In this document: positions 34,001 to 45,700 of the stretch, piece by piece
Layout: each line of letters opens with the position of its first letter
Numbering within the stretch: position 1 is the stretch's first letter
Origin: Notospermus geniculatus
Lineage: Eukaryota; Nemertea; Pilidiophora; Heteronemertea; Lineidae
Length of the DNA: 64,000 nt
Direction of reading: 5' to 3'
NCBI GenBank assembly: GCA_002633025.1
Contig: NMRB01000040.1
Span: 321,379-385,378 of the forward strand
The notes under the pieces: model-generated
The model's database searches: none
The model's input: only the letters and a program-made list of their open reading frames with translations
Told to the model about the DNA's origin: nothing
Program-made: the position numbers and the translations under genes

Positions 34001-36896
34001 TTTAATTCAATCAAGTTGAAGTCTTGATATCGAGGATCTAATTGGATGGTCCGGGCAAGCCAGAGGAGCCAGATTGTGATGGCTAAAGTCTTTCTCTTCA
34101 CAACTTATTTTCACAAACTGAAGAGGAGCGAGACCAAAGCCCTGCTGTGGGGGATGCTCATTACAGATGACATGATGAAATCTATGATCATTGCTTCACC
34201 TCTGGTTTCAGTTGAGGGAATGTTTCGAAGACTTTGACCCTCTCAGGAGCGGCACCATCAGCAAGGATCGCTTCCGACGAAGCCTGACCTCCCTCGGGCT
34301 CGACAAGCTCCGTCACCATGACCTGACGGACGGACAGTTTGCTCTCCTCTGTGAGCATTACCAAGATCCCAAGAAGAAAGACCAGGTCTGCTTCAAGAAA
34401 TTCATTCATGATATCGATCAAGGTGAGGACAGCAGACAGAAACCACATATACATGTTATGTCGTGTTGAACTGAATGACTAACACTTGGATTAGACAACT
34501 CTTATTCATCATATCCATGACGTAGGCCCAGGCCTACGTGACGTTGCGCGTTTTGCCCACCAGCTTTCTTAAGCAAAGCAATGAATTTTGCCCACCACCT
34601 TTGCGTCATTACGGCGACGTCAACAATGGCGGACTGTCGGAGTTACGTCGTGGATGCGATGAATAGTCAAAATTCTCCTTCTGATAACTAGGCCTATTGC
34701 CTTCGATAGCCCAAGCTCTGTTGTATAGATAAATCCCAAATTGACGAAATCGAGAATGATCTGCGCACTTCCGCTGAAATGGCAAACAGAACCTTGGTCT
34801 GAAACCATCTGACACTGAATGACGTGACGCAGAGAACCCCACGACCATGTGACGACAGTGAGTTCGATGACGTTGCGTCAGACTCGACCATTGCTGAATC
34901 GTGGATTGCGTCACGTCAGCTGGTTTCAGGTCGAGGTTCTGTTTGCCATTTCGGCGGAAGTGCGCAGATCTGGGAATTTGGGATTTGTCTATTGAGGTAC
35001 GATATCACAGATGGCCAAGACCTTACTAACACTCACAGTACAGAAGTCACAGTGAGTCAGTGGTTCATACGTGACATATTTTTCAGTTTTCACTCAATCC
35101 AACCTCGAGAAGACCCCAACCCACAAAGTTTCACCACAGGAGATCTTTCTGGTTCCAAAGCCAGGGACGGTTGACTTCAACAACGCTTCTGATGACCATA
35201 AGGCTGTGTTTGATAACGTCATGAACAGACTTCGCAATCGGGTGAACCAAAGGAGGGTTCTCTTGAAGCCAACGTTCCAGGATTTTGATAAGTAAGAAGG
35301 CACAATATATGTCTCTCTCAAATCTCACCGTTGTTGATTGATCAGAAAGCTATACCTGCACCGGCTTAGGTCTTGGACCCAAATTCTCTATTCATGAACA
35401 TTAAACTGACCAAAAAAGGTTGATCTGACCCGATATCGCCTATATGGTTTTTGAGGAGGGCAACTCGTGATCTGTCAGACAATTTTGATCTACAAGGCTC
35501 CCTCCGCTTCGGCCCAACCTTGCACTGACTGCCTCAGTCCTACTTTTCAGGCATAACAACCAGTATGTAACCCGTCCCCAGTTCCGTCAGTGTCTGACAA
35601 TGCTGGAGTTGAACTGCTCCGAGGCCGAGATGGCAGCCATCGAGGCCAAGTTCTGCGACGACATGGGTTTTAACTACAAAAGGTTCCAGGAGGAGATCCA
35701 ACCCGAAGAGAAAGTGAGTCTAAAGTACCTTCAGAGGCTTGAAGATCTGAGAAAGGTGAATCAGAGGAAGAAGCTGCCTGAACGAGGCCCATGCACTGAT
35801 CTGGAGGGTGTGCTGAACAAGATTAAGACCAAGGTAAGTAAAGCCTTCACAACTCATCTCTGACTGGAAAGAGTGGTAAAGGCCTGTTTGCAGTTCAGCG
35901 GATTCTGCCTCGGTTTGCGGCGAGTAGAGCGGGTTTGACAGGTATTAGGATAATCAACAGGCCATGTTTTGTTAAATGATCAAAGAATTAAAACCCTGTG
36001 AAAACCTCTGCGAATATGGCGGAATCTGCTGTAGTAGAAAAGGGCCATAATGCAAGCTACTGTGGAGTGTGGAAAGTTGAGTGGCATTCTTGTTGAAGTC
36101 TTGTCTTATGTAGGCCTATGGAAAGTTTGTTTCTGCTCGATTCACTGTTTGTAGCAGTAGCAGAACCATCAATAATCCTTTTTTTCACCCACAGGTTTAC
36201 AAGGAGAGGATCCGGGTCATCGATTTCCTCAGAATTTACGACAAGCTGAATCATGGCAGGTTGAAGAAGAGCAATTTCCACTGCGCCTTGGATCTGGCAC
36301 GACTTGAGCTGACCGAGTCAGAGGTCCATATCTTGGAAGACAAGTATCAAGATCCACGTTATGATGAGATTGATTACAGGGCATTCTCGGATGAAATCGA
36401 GTCCATCTTCACCGAGAAGAACTTAGAGAAGAACCCACTGGCAGAACCTGTGCAGTTCAAGCCACCTATTGAATGGGAACAGAACCATCTTGACCCTGAA
36501 GCTGAGGTCTGTCTCAATAGATGTCTGGAGAGAGTGGCTGAAAAGGTAGGCATTCGTAGGATTGTGTGCCCTGAATCTGCTGAAGATGCTCTCTGTTCAC
36601 TTGTACTGGTAGTTAGTTATGTAAATCATTATCTTATCTTGTAGGTTGGGAAAACAATGATGCAGTTGTTCCCACTGTTTGAAGATTACGACAAGGTCCA
36701 CAACGGCACCGTCACCAGGTCACAGTTCCGCCGAGTCCTCAGCGAGCTAGAACTAGGAAGCCTTGTCAGCGACCAGGAATTGAAAACTATATACGACAAG
36801 TTTGATGTGACAATCGGTGGACAGCACGATGTCAACTACATCGCCTTTTGCTCGATGATTTATGAGAGGGCTCACATCTCTCTGTTCCGACCGTAG
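31022..36896 (+). CDS. Paired-EF-hand repeat protein, EFCAB6-like (927 aa)
   Basis: Exons are 31010-31133 (ATG at 31022), 31677-31878, 32092-32257, 32484-32687, 32775-33042, 33166-33359, 33660-33995, 34212-34422, 35087-35291, 35551-35833, 36195-36545 and 36645-36896, with exact phases and a TAG stop. The protein is eight repeats of about 110 residues. Each has one helix-loop-helix of the form FxDxDxxxxGxVTxxQFRRxL and a second of the form LxxKYxDPxxxxVNYxxF. All but one of the first loops place Gly at position 8 or lack it, rather than position 6, and the second loops lack the full acidic ligand set, so most probably do not bind calcium. Long multi-EF-hand proteins such as EFCAB6 are linked to cilia and sperm flagella. 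EFCAB6 is my best guess, but orthology is uncertain because human EFCAB6 is about 1,500 residues. Confidence 0.85.
34726..34991. repeat. MITE family M3, copy 1, in an EF-hand gene intron
   Basis: The inverted arms start TAGATAAATCCCAAATTGAC and include TCTGCGCACTTCCGC and a GGTTTCAGAC-type segment. The core contains GACTCGACCATTGCTGAATC. A second copy in opposite orientation lies at 38661-38907. Confidence 0.75.
35881..36046. repeat. MITE family M2, copy 2, in an EF-hand gene intron
   Basis: The left arm GGCCTGTTTGCAGTTCAGCG continues GATTCTGCC and the right arm ends GCTGTAGTAGAAAAGGGCC. It is related to the element at 14386-14553. Confidence 0.6.
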
Positions 36897-37072
36897 ACAG
36901 GACAATCAATAATTTGAAGAAAGCCAAATTCATATCACTATTCTATGCAAAAAACTGTGATACAGTCAGTAAAATATTTTCAACAGTGTATAAATATAAA
37001 TGTCTCATGTTTTATATTTGCTGGAAACTTGCATTCAGCAAGTGGACTGCAAAGCTTTAGTCTTTGAGAGTT
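36485..37072. repeat. Tandem duplicate, copy A (588 bp), EF-hand gene 3' end
   Basis: It holds the end of exon 11, the last intron, exon 12 and the start of the 3' untranslated region. An equal-length copy follows a single N at 37073. Confidence 0.95.
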
Positions 37073-37073
37073 N

Positions 37074-37661
37074 CCATCTTGACCCTGAAGCTGAGGTCTG
37101 TCTCAATAGATGTCTGGAGAGAGTGGCTGAAAAGGTAGGCATTCATAGGATTGTGTGCCCTGAATCTGCTGAAGATGCTCTCTGTTCACTTGTACTGGTA
37201 GTTAGTTATGCAAATCATTATCTTATCTTGTAGGTTGGGAAAACAATGATGCAGCTGTTCCCACTGTTTGAAGATTACGACAAGGTCCACAACGGCACCG
37301 TCACCAGGTCACAGTTCCGCCGAGTCCTCAGCGAGCTAGAACTAGGAAGCCTTGTCAGCGACCAGGAATTGAAAACTATATACGACAAGTTTGATGTGAC
37401 AATCGGTGGACAGCACGATGTCAACTACATCGCCTTTTGCTCGATGATTTATGAGAGGGCTCACATCTCTCTGTTCCGACCGTAGACAGGACAACCAATA
37501 ATTTGAAGAAAGCCAAATTCATATCACTATTCTATGCAAAAAACTGTGATACAGTCAGTAAAATATTTTCAACAGTGTATAAATATAAATGTCTCATGTT
37601 TTATATTTGCTGGAAACTTGCATTCAGCAAGTGGACTGCAAAGCTTTAGTCTTTGAGAGTT
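37074..37661 (+). pseudogene. Tandem duplicate, copy B, with repeated last exon of the EF-hand gene
   Basis: This 588-base block differs from 36485-37072 at four noticed positions, none changing the amino acids of the last exon, so it is a likely second allele rather than a pseudogene in the biological sense. Exon 12 reappears at 37234-37485 with an intact acceptor and stop. It is preceded only by the truncated end of exon 11, so it cannot be a complete gene. The true 3' flank continues from 37662. Confidence 0.85.
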
Positions 37662-40117
37662 ATTTCTTAGAAAACTATTCGCTAATTTTGGAAATCAAAA
37701 CCTGATTTTGTATTCCGTCCAGACGTTCCTGTGTTTACAGCTGAAGAGATTTATGTTATTGTCGATCTTTACTTGTAGTTTATCAGTTTTTGAAGGTTAT
37801 TGTTGTGAATTGTACTCTTGAATTGTAACAGTTGTTAGGCCTATACCATCTCGGCAATTTCGTCATCTTGTTTCCCTAAAGTCCTTTGAATGTCATTCAT
37901 GGTGGACTGGACGGGAGCCACTGAACCTTGAGATGACTGTACTTGTATATGCAGAAGAAAATATCAAATGCTTTTTACAATCCAACAAATGCATTTTACA
38001 CCAACCACAAAGTCATTATAGTCTATGTATTTTTCATGGTTTTATCTTGTCCGAGTCAATAATTTATCAATAACTAAGCATGTAAATAGACAATCGCCGA
38101 GTTTGTTTAGTCAGATAAGTTTGTGTGTTGCGTAGTCTAGGACCATCTATATTTGCGTTTGTACTAGTAGTCAGTTTATTTCTCAACAAGGTTGACATGC
38201 GATTTAACATTTGTAGCTTTTACAGGAGATTCTAGTTAGAGATGCTCAAGGCGTATATGGCACCTGGTTGTGAAATATGAGAAGTATTTTATTCAAGATC
38301 TATTTTCTTCAGTCGAGTCAATATTTTAGTCATGTAAAGACAATTTAAGGAGTGCTGACAGATATGGGACAAATTGCTTTTGCTAATTTTGAATTTGTAA
38401 AGTTTCTAATTGTTGTATTTTCCAGTTGCTCACCCGGATCACATCAGTATTTATCGAGTCACTTTCTGACACAGTATTCAAACATTCAAGATTTATTGAG
38501 TCACTTTCAGTATTCGAAAATTGAAGCTCACATGGTGTCACCATCATCAGCTAAGTTTGCCATGACAACATCCCTGGGGACATACAAAAGTTAGCTCAGC
38601 TCAGTGTGGACAACACATAACCGGTGTATACGATGTAAGCAAGGAACCTCATTCAGTGGTATAGATGATTCTCGAATTCTCAGATCTGCACACTTTCGCC
38701 GAAATCTCAACCAGAACCTCGATCTGAAACCGACTGACGTGATGCCATCCATGATTCAGCAATGGTCGAGTCTGACACAACGTCTTTGACGTCACTGTCG
38801 TGGGGTTGAATGCGTTACGTCATTCAGTTTCAGACTGAGGTTGTGGTTGAGATTTCGGCGGAAGTGCGCAGGTCTATGCCGTTTACGTCAATTTGAGAAC
38901 GGTCTATTGTAAGTCTGGTCCACATTGCACTGGGACCGAGACCCACCTTGACTACCAAGGGTTTGGACATCGCCACCCTCTCCAACTGCACTCACGGCAT
39001 AGCGAATGCATGTGGGGTCCAGGATGACCGAGAGGCGAGAGCGAACTGAAAGCTTAACTTTCATTTCGAATGGATTACAAACAGTGCCAGGAATCAGGGG
39101 CTTGATACCGGTATGTGGAAATGTCATCTATACAGGAAGACATTCTTGCAATTCAAGCATCTTCTTGACGAATGATAGGCTTGTTTACATGTAACATGTT
39201 TATGCATATATTAATCAAGTATTGTATTAGTTCCCCTTTCAATGGGATTTGTTGTAAATAAATGACTTCACGTGTGTAACACACTCTTCCTTGCTTGTCA
39301 TATCGGCCTGGGCCAACCACCATGAAACTACGATAGGGCCAATCTCCTATGCAGAGGTCAGACGGATTCATCTTACAAGTGGAGCAACCAAAAACACGGA
39401 ACGCCATTCCTCTGGGCTGGCAAGATGGCAATAAGGGCCAACAGGGCCTAACACAGAGACAAATGTAATACATTTAACCACTGTAGATGTCTCGGTCAAG
39501 CCCTCTCGGCCCTTCTTTATGCATCTTTCCAGCAAGATACTAGCACATATATAGAAAACGTAAGACATGACATACTGAACTAAGAACATCCTCTTCTTAA
39601 AAATTTATTTTTTACAAAAATGCAAAATCCTCTTGAAAATGCTTGGTTAACAGTGTGCCACTGATAAACACAGATTACTGTACGTCTCAGACACACAAAC
39701 GTACATCCACTGCACTGACTATGTGCCTGGACTAAATTATGAACAAATGATAATTCTGGTCGATACTCAGAAACCAGAGGGTCAACTTGACCAGTTTATA
39801 AACAAAAGATCATCAGACTGTCGACTTCCTTAAGAACACAAAGGGTGGTGGTGCAACCGCATGTAACATGGTGTACACCATGAACTTTATATGGAGTGAT
39901 AGCGTAACTGCACGAGACATGGTGTACACTATGAACATGATAATACAGTATTGGCAAAAATAGATATAAAGCGAGCGATATTGGCCAACTGCATGGACAT
40001 GGTGAACACCACGAACATGAGAATGGTGAACAAAACAAATAGATTTCTAGTACCGGTACACGTCTCTCACCATTGTTACAGTGGGCGAGCACACGTCTGA
40101 ATTGCAGAGTTTACGGT
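37662..40117. other. EF-hand gene 3' flank and TASOR-like gene 3' flank
   Basis: No exon was identified. The region holds MITE M3 copy 2 (38661-38907) and a minus-strand AATAAA near 39605 that could end the TASOR-like transcript. From about 39850 to 40030 there is a degenerate tandem repeat built on ACATGGTGTACACCATGAAC. Confidence 0.45.
38661..38907. repeat. MITE family M3, copy 2, inverted relative to copy 1
   Basis: Inverted arms of about 100 bases contain AGATCTGCACACTTTCGCCG and its partner CGGCGGAAGTGCGCAGGTCT. The core GATTCAGCAATGGTCGAGTC is the reverse complement of the core at 34726-34991. Confidence 0.75.
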
Positions 40118-41360
40118 AATTTGGCAAAATTAAATGGCACAGTTCCATGTAAGCAGAATAATAAAACTTTGATTGGCAGTAATAAGTGTGACCAGAGAAA
40201 CAGGGCATGCATTAAAGCTGGTTTCATATACATCTAGCCTAATATGGCATAGTGAAATTTATCTATGGATTTCGCAGATTGAAACAAAATAAAATTTGCC
40301 AGGAGGTACAAAACAAAGCAGGGAGTAGAAAATATAAATGCAAATCAAATGACAAAAGTAACAAATGTAAATAAATGAATTACATCTCAAGTGTATCGCA
40401 AGAAAAGAATAAGTCCTCACCAGATTCTCTTGAAGCGAGGGATTCACACGAAAATCTTGCGAGTCACAGCTAGGCCTTGAAGAAGCGCAGCTCTCCACTT
40501 CTGCTGCGTCCCTAAAGATGACTGCTTGAGCTCTTATCTTCTCTTTTGAGCACCGTCCGTAATAATGACTACTTGAGCTCTTTTCTTCCCCTCAGCACCT
40601 AAGATTCCCTTGCATCGGCTGCAGTTGAATTGACGGCATTAACCTTGGGTGACAGTCAAAGCCGTTCAATGCCAAGGTCTCTCAGGAGCATGATGAATGG
40701 AATCTCTCTGAACATCAGACGGTCAACTTGTCATGGAGTGGGTCATGGAGTACTGGCAGGCGGAGTGACACTCGGTTCCACAGGGCTTCCTTCATCCTGA
40801 GGTAATCAGTGGTTCTCAGCACCACTCCCTCCATCACCGCACTTGTGTCCGGTGATCTAGGGAGCGACCACTAAGAACCCCTGGTTACCTCAGGACGGGC
40901 TTCCAGCTTTAGTCTAGTCTTTCCCCTCGTGAACTTTTCCTGGAAAGACAGAACTGATCAACGTGATAGATAGCCATGCTCAAGACTGCGAAGCCAACCA
41001 GAACCACACAGAGCATTTTATTGCAGCCTCGACACCAATGCAACATGGCTTGTCATGTGATGCCATTTTGCCAGGTGGAAGACTTGGGGGGGGGGAGAGG
41101 GGGGATACAAGATCCACTAGAGGAGTGACATGTGTTAGGTAATACTGGTTTAATCATCTCTGCCAACCCAATCAGACTCAAATTAGAAGTTATAACAGCG
41201 AGACCAAGCTAAGATGACACTCACCCAGAACATGGTCTCTGGACTTCTGTCTCAGCATAGAGTAGTAGGCAGGCCGAGGGTCCATTGGGATCAGCTCCGG
41301 GTTTCCACTCTTCTTATATGGGTGTTTCAAATAGAGTGGTTCCAGGGGTATCTTCCTCGG
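40118..41360. repeat. Duplicate block, copy A, of the TASOR-like gene 3' region
   Basis: About 1.24 kb matching 41489-42726. The last 136 bases (41225-41360) are the 3' end of the large TASOR-like exon on the minus strand, with the same splice donor. The copies differ by scattered substitutions and several indels, more than the other two duplications. Confidence 0.9.
40795..40895. repeat. Foldback element family M1, copy A
   Basis: The inverted ends TCCTGAGGTAATCAGTGGTT and AACCCCTGGTTACCTCAGGA, 101 bases in all, are repeated at 42158-42259 by the block duplication and related to 1259-1315. Confidence 0.75.
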
Positions 41361-41480
41361 NNNNNNNNNNNNNNNNNNNNNNNNNNNNNNNNNNNNNNNN
41401 NNNNNNNNNNNNNNNNNNNNNNNNNNNNNNNNNNNNNNNNNNNNNNNNNNNNNNNNNNNNNNNNNNNNNNNNNNNNNNNN
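41361..41480. other. Assembly gap (120 N)
   Basis: This gap separates the two near-identical blocks and falls in the copy of the large TASOR-like exon. Confidence 0.99.
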
Positions 41481-41488
41481 TAATATCT

Positions 41489-42726
41489 AATTTGGCAAAA
41501 TTAAATGGCACAGTTCCATGTAAGCAGAATAATAAAACTTTGATTGGCAGTAATAAGTGTGACCAGAGAAACAGGGCATGCATTAAAGCTGGTTTCATAT
41601 ACACCTAGCCTAATATGGCATAATGAAATTTATCTATGGATTTCGCAGATTGAAACAAAATAAAATTTGCCAGGAGGTACAAAACAAAGCAGGGAGTAGA
41701 AAATATAAATGCAAATCAAATGACAAAAGTAACAAATGTAAATAAATGAATTACATCTCAAGTGTATCGCAAGAAACAGAGAATAAGTCCTCACCAGATT
41801 CTCTTGAAGCGAGGGATTCACACAAAAGTCTTGCGGGTCACAGCTAGGCCTTGAAGAAGCGCAGCTCTCCACTTCTGCTGCGTCCCTAAAGATGACTGCT
41901 TGAGTTCTTATCTTCTCTTGAGCAACGTCCGTAATGAGGACTACTTGAGCTCTTTCTTAAGATTCCCTTGCACCGGCTGCAGGCGGCTGAATTGAAGGCG
42001 TTAACCTTGGGTGACAGTCAAAGCCGTTCAATGCCAGTGGTCTCTCAGGAGCATGATGAATGGAATCTCTCTGAACATCAGATGGTCAACTTGTCATGAA
42101 GTGGGTCATGGAGTACTGGCAGGCTGGGTGATACTCGGTTCCACAGGGCTTCCTTCATCCTGAGGTAATCAGTGGTTCTCAGCACCCACTCCCTCCATCA
42201 CCGCACTTGTGTCCGGTGATCTAGGGAGCGACCACCAAGAACCCCTGGTTACCTCAGGACGGGCTTCCACTGTTGGTCCTAGTCTTTCCCCTCGTGAAGT
42301 TTTCCTGGAAAGACAGAACTGATCAACATGATAAATAGCCATGCTCAAGACTGCGAAGCCAACAAGAACCACACAGAGCATTTTATTGCAGCCTCGACAC
42401 CAATGCAACATGGCTTGTCATGTGATGCCATTTTGCCAGGTGGAAGACTTGGGGGGGGGGAGAGGGGGGATACAAGATCCACTAGAGGAGTGACATGTGT
42501 TAGGTAATACTGGTTTATATCATCTCTGCCAACCCAATCAGACTCAAATTAGAAGTAATAACAGCGAGTCCAAGCTAAGATGACACTCACCCAGAACATG
42601 GTCTTTGGACTTCTGTCTCAGCATAGAGTAGTAGGCAGGCCGAGGGTCCATTGGGATCAGCTCCGGGTTTCCACTCTTCTTATATGGGTGTTTCAAATAG
42701 AGTGGTTCCAGGGGTATCTTCCTCGG
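41489..42726. repeat. Duplicate block, copy B, of the TASOR-like gene 3' region
   Basis: This is the copy contiguous with the complete large exon. It includes intron sequence from 42590 downward, where the final TASOR-like exons may lie. On the minus strand an acceptor near 41881 opens short frames in both copies, and none could be chosen with confidence. Confidence 0.9.
42158..42259. repeat. Foldback element family M1, copy B
   Basis: Same element as 40795-40895, with one extra base in the CAGCACC segment. Confidence 0.75.
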
Positions 42727-45700
42727 CGTCACTTGTCCCTTCAGGAGGGTTCGCCCATGGAACAAACTGACTTTTGAACCAGCAGCCTGATTCATCCGCT
42801 GCTCCTCGAAGTACTTTTTAGTATCGTGGACCGCTGGCAAGTTCTTTGATGCGATGTCAAGGCCAGGGTGCGTTTTGGCCGTCGCATTCTCCTCCTCCGT
42901 GTGTCTGATCAGCATCTTTCCACCCCGGTAATCATAGACTGTTGGACAAGCCGGGGCCAGCCTGCTAGGGTATTTCACATCTACTGTTACCTTCCTCAAG
43001 TTAGGCCAATCTTCATTATGTTTTTCTTTTGTGTTCAGTTTCTTCTGCTGAATTCCTACAAGTTTCTTTTTGAAGTTCTTTAGGCATTCCAGTGGGAGAA
43101 GTGGTTTTATAGGGTTAGTGCCAAACTCGGCAGCAGTTGAAACCGTTTTCACAGAAGCTTCAATAGTTGTAAAAGTAACTTTGTTTGTGGCCTCTGAGAC
43201 TGCATTGAGTGCGTCACTGGCAAGCAAGGTGGGAACCTGTGCCTCCTGTGCCTTATAACAGAATGGTGGAATATGTGGGTCATTCTTGTTGTCGTCGGCA
43301 ACCTGGCTGTCCCGAGGACAACTGTGTAAGTCGATCTCACCGAAAGATGCAGAAACTTGATCCCCGCTTTCCATAACAACATCCTGCTCGGGTGTGGCCT
43401 GAAAAAGTGCGAACGCGCCAGGTGGAGATGAGGTGGCCAAGGACGTAACACTCGCCTGTGGTGGTTTATCATCTGCAGCCTCTGCTGGTGAAACACCATG
43501 GTGCTTCTGCAATCGACTTTTGTTCCAACTGCCAGCAGGTCGCTCCCTCTCAGCTGTTTTATTCTCCACAATGGGAGCATCTTCGTATCTCATACCAGTA
43601 GGCTTAGCAGCACGTTTTTTCTTGACAGGAACTGTAAATCCACAATTATCTGTAACCGATAACTTCTCATTCTTATGTGAAGTTACGCGTGGAGGGGCAT
43701 AGGACCTTGCACACCAGTCCTTTCCTCTGTACCCCCTATCCTCACTCCTTTGCCAGCCACTGACCTTGAAACTGTTACTGGAATACATGTCCTCGAGTCT
43801 CTGCAGCGGTGAATACATATCATCTTGCTCAGTTGACTGTTTTGTTGGCAGGCGGTGGCTAGTTGCAGAGATCTTGTAGGACACAGGAGGTAGAGGAGGT
43901 GGAAGATCTTCTGCTGCCGCACTCTCATCTTCTGAAGCAGAATCCAACTCCATGTCAACAGGCTGCAACTCAATTTCACGTTGATCGGGTGAATAATTGC
44001 TCAACCCAACATCTTCTGAATCTTTTTCACCATCCCCATGCTGATTATGGAGATAATTGTCCTGAGACGGGTCAGATTCTTTGCTGAATTCAGCTGGCTC
44101 ATCATTTCCACTGTTTTCAGAAGATTCTTTCACCACCAAATGAGGGTATGGCGGTTCGTCCACGCCAGTCATCACAAGATTCGATGGTGTCTTGTCTTCA
44201 TTATCTGTGCTGTCACACTCATTGAATTCATCCAAGTCCATGTCAAATTCCTCACCAAGTCCAGAAAAATCACTCGCACACTCAGCCAACTGTCTCTCAG
44301 GTGAGCTGCCAGGGGTACCTGTAAGACTATTGTCCTTTGCAGCAAAATTCTCTGAACAAGAATCCATTTGAGTGTCAACCTCCTCAGAACGGTTTCCTTT
44401 CCCTAGCTGACTCAACAACTCAGTTCTTATGACATGATCAACATCCAAGTTTTCCACGAGGATTTTTAAAGCCCTGTCGAATGCCTCCTTGTCCTGATCT
44501 GTTGCAGCACATTTTCTTTCGTGAAGCAGGGTCTGGATAATGAACTGTGAAGTTACATCAGGAGTATGTGAGTTGGACTTTGGACTGTCTTCTCCTAGAG
44601 TAGATCCCCCAGGACAAACAGAGGACGCGCTCCCCCTCGGGGAGTCGACCCTTTCCTCTTCACTGTAGTTTGAGTTGTTATCAACATCTTCATATTTTGT
44701 TTTCTGAGCAACATCATGACCCCTTCCCAAGCCGTGATCTTTCATCATCATTCCCTCCAACTTCCTGACTTTCGGCCCATCACCAGCTCCGTCCAACATA
44801 TCATTTACGTTCGAGTCAATCCCATTTTTATCACTTAACTTTCGTTTCCTCAATTTGCTGGATTCAGTGGAACCATCCACTGGCTGATTTTGTGAGGAAT
44901 AGATCACCCCATCCACCCTATCCAGACCACGTGTTGGCGTTGGCGACTCGGATCCAGACAAACTCCCCTCCACCGAGACTCGTATTTTCCTAAGGTTCTC
45001 AACAACAGAGAAGCTGCTATTGGAGCTCTGTTCAAACGCCTCATCCATACGAACATTCTCTTCTTCCTGCTCAGACTCAATTCCTACGGAAGTAGATTTC
45101 ATTGACTCAAAACGTAATGACAACGAGCGGAACTCTGGTATATCTGGTGTCCGCGGGTTGCTCGGCAACAGGCAGTCACTCACAAGTCTCTTAGGTGTAG
45201 ACAAAGTACCGTCTACTATTAGTCTCTTGTCAAACATGTCCTTTGCCAAAGGTGATACAGGTTTTTTATTCGTCATTGGTAATGGTGAATTCACAGTCAC
45301 CTCTTTCTTCCCTGGACTCGCGGATTTCAAACCTGTTGGTGCCGGAGCATTGACAGGCTTGCCCATCAATGCCAACAGATATGCAGGAGCCTCTCTTCTA
45401 ACTGGAGTCCGATGTTTCAAACTGACGACTGGGGGAACAGGGGAATTGAGAGCCCTGTTGCTATGATAAGGTACTGGAGAATTCCGAGTACTGCCCGTGC
45501 CAAATGGTACTGGAGAATTCCTAGTACTGCCCGTGCCAAATGGTACTGGAGAATTGAGAGTCTTGTTCGTTGGAGAATTGCGAGTCGTGTTCGTGTTGCT
45601 GTGACAAGGTACTGGAGAATTCAGAATACTGCCCGTGCCAAATGGTACTGGAGAACTGAGAGTCTTGTTAGTTGGAGACTTGCCAGTCGTGTTCGTGTTG

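Noticed and set aside
42169-42411. Minus-strand frame with a hydrophobic stretch in the TASOR-like 3' region
   Set aside because: It lies inside the duplicated block and overlaps the M1 foldback element. No acceptor in the right phase links it to the large exon, so it was not called as an exon.
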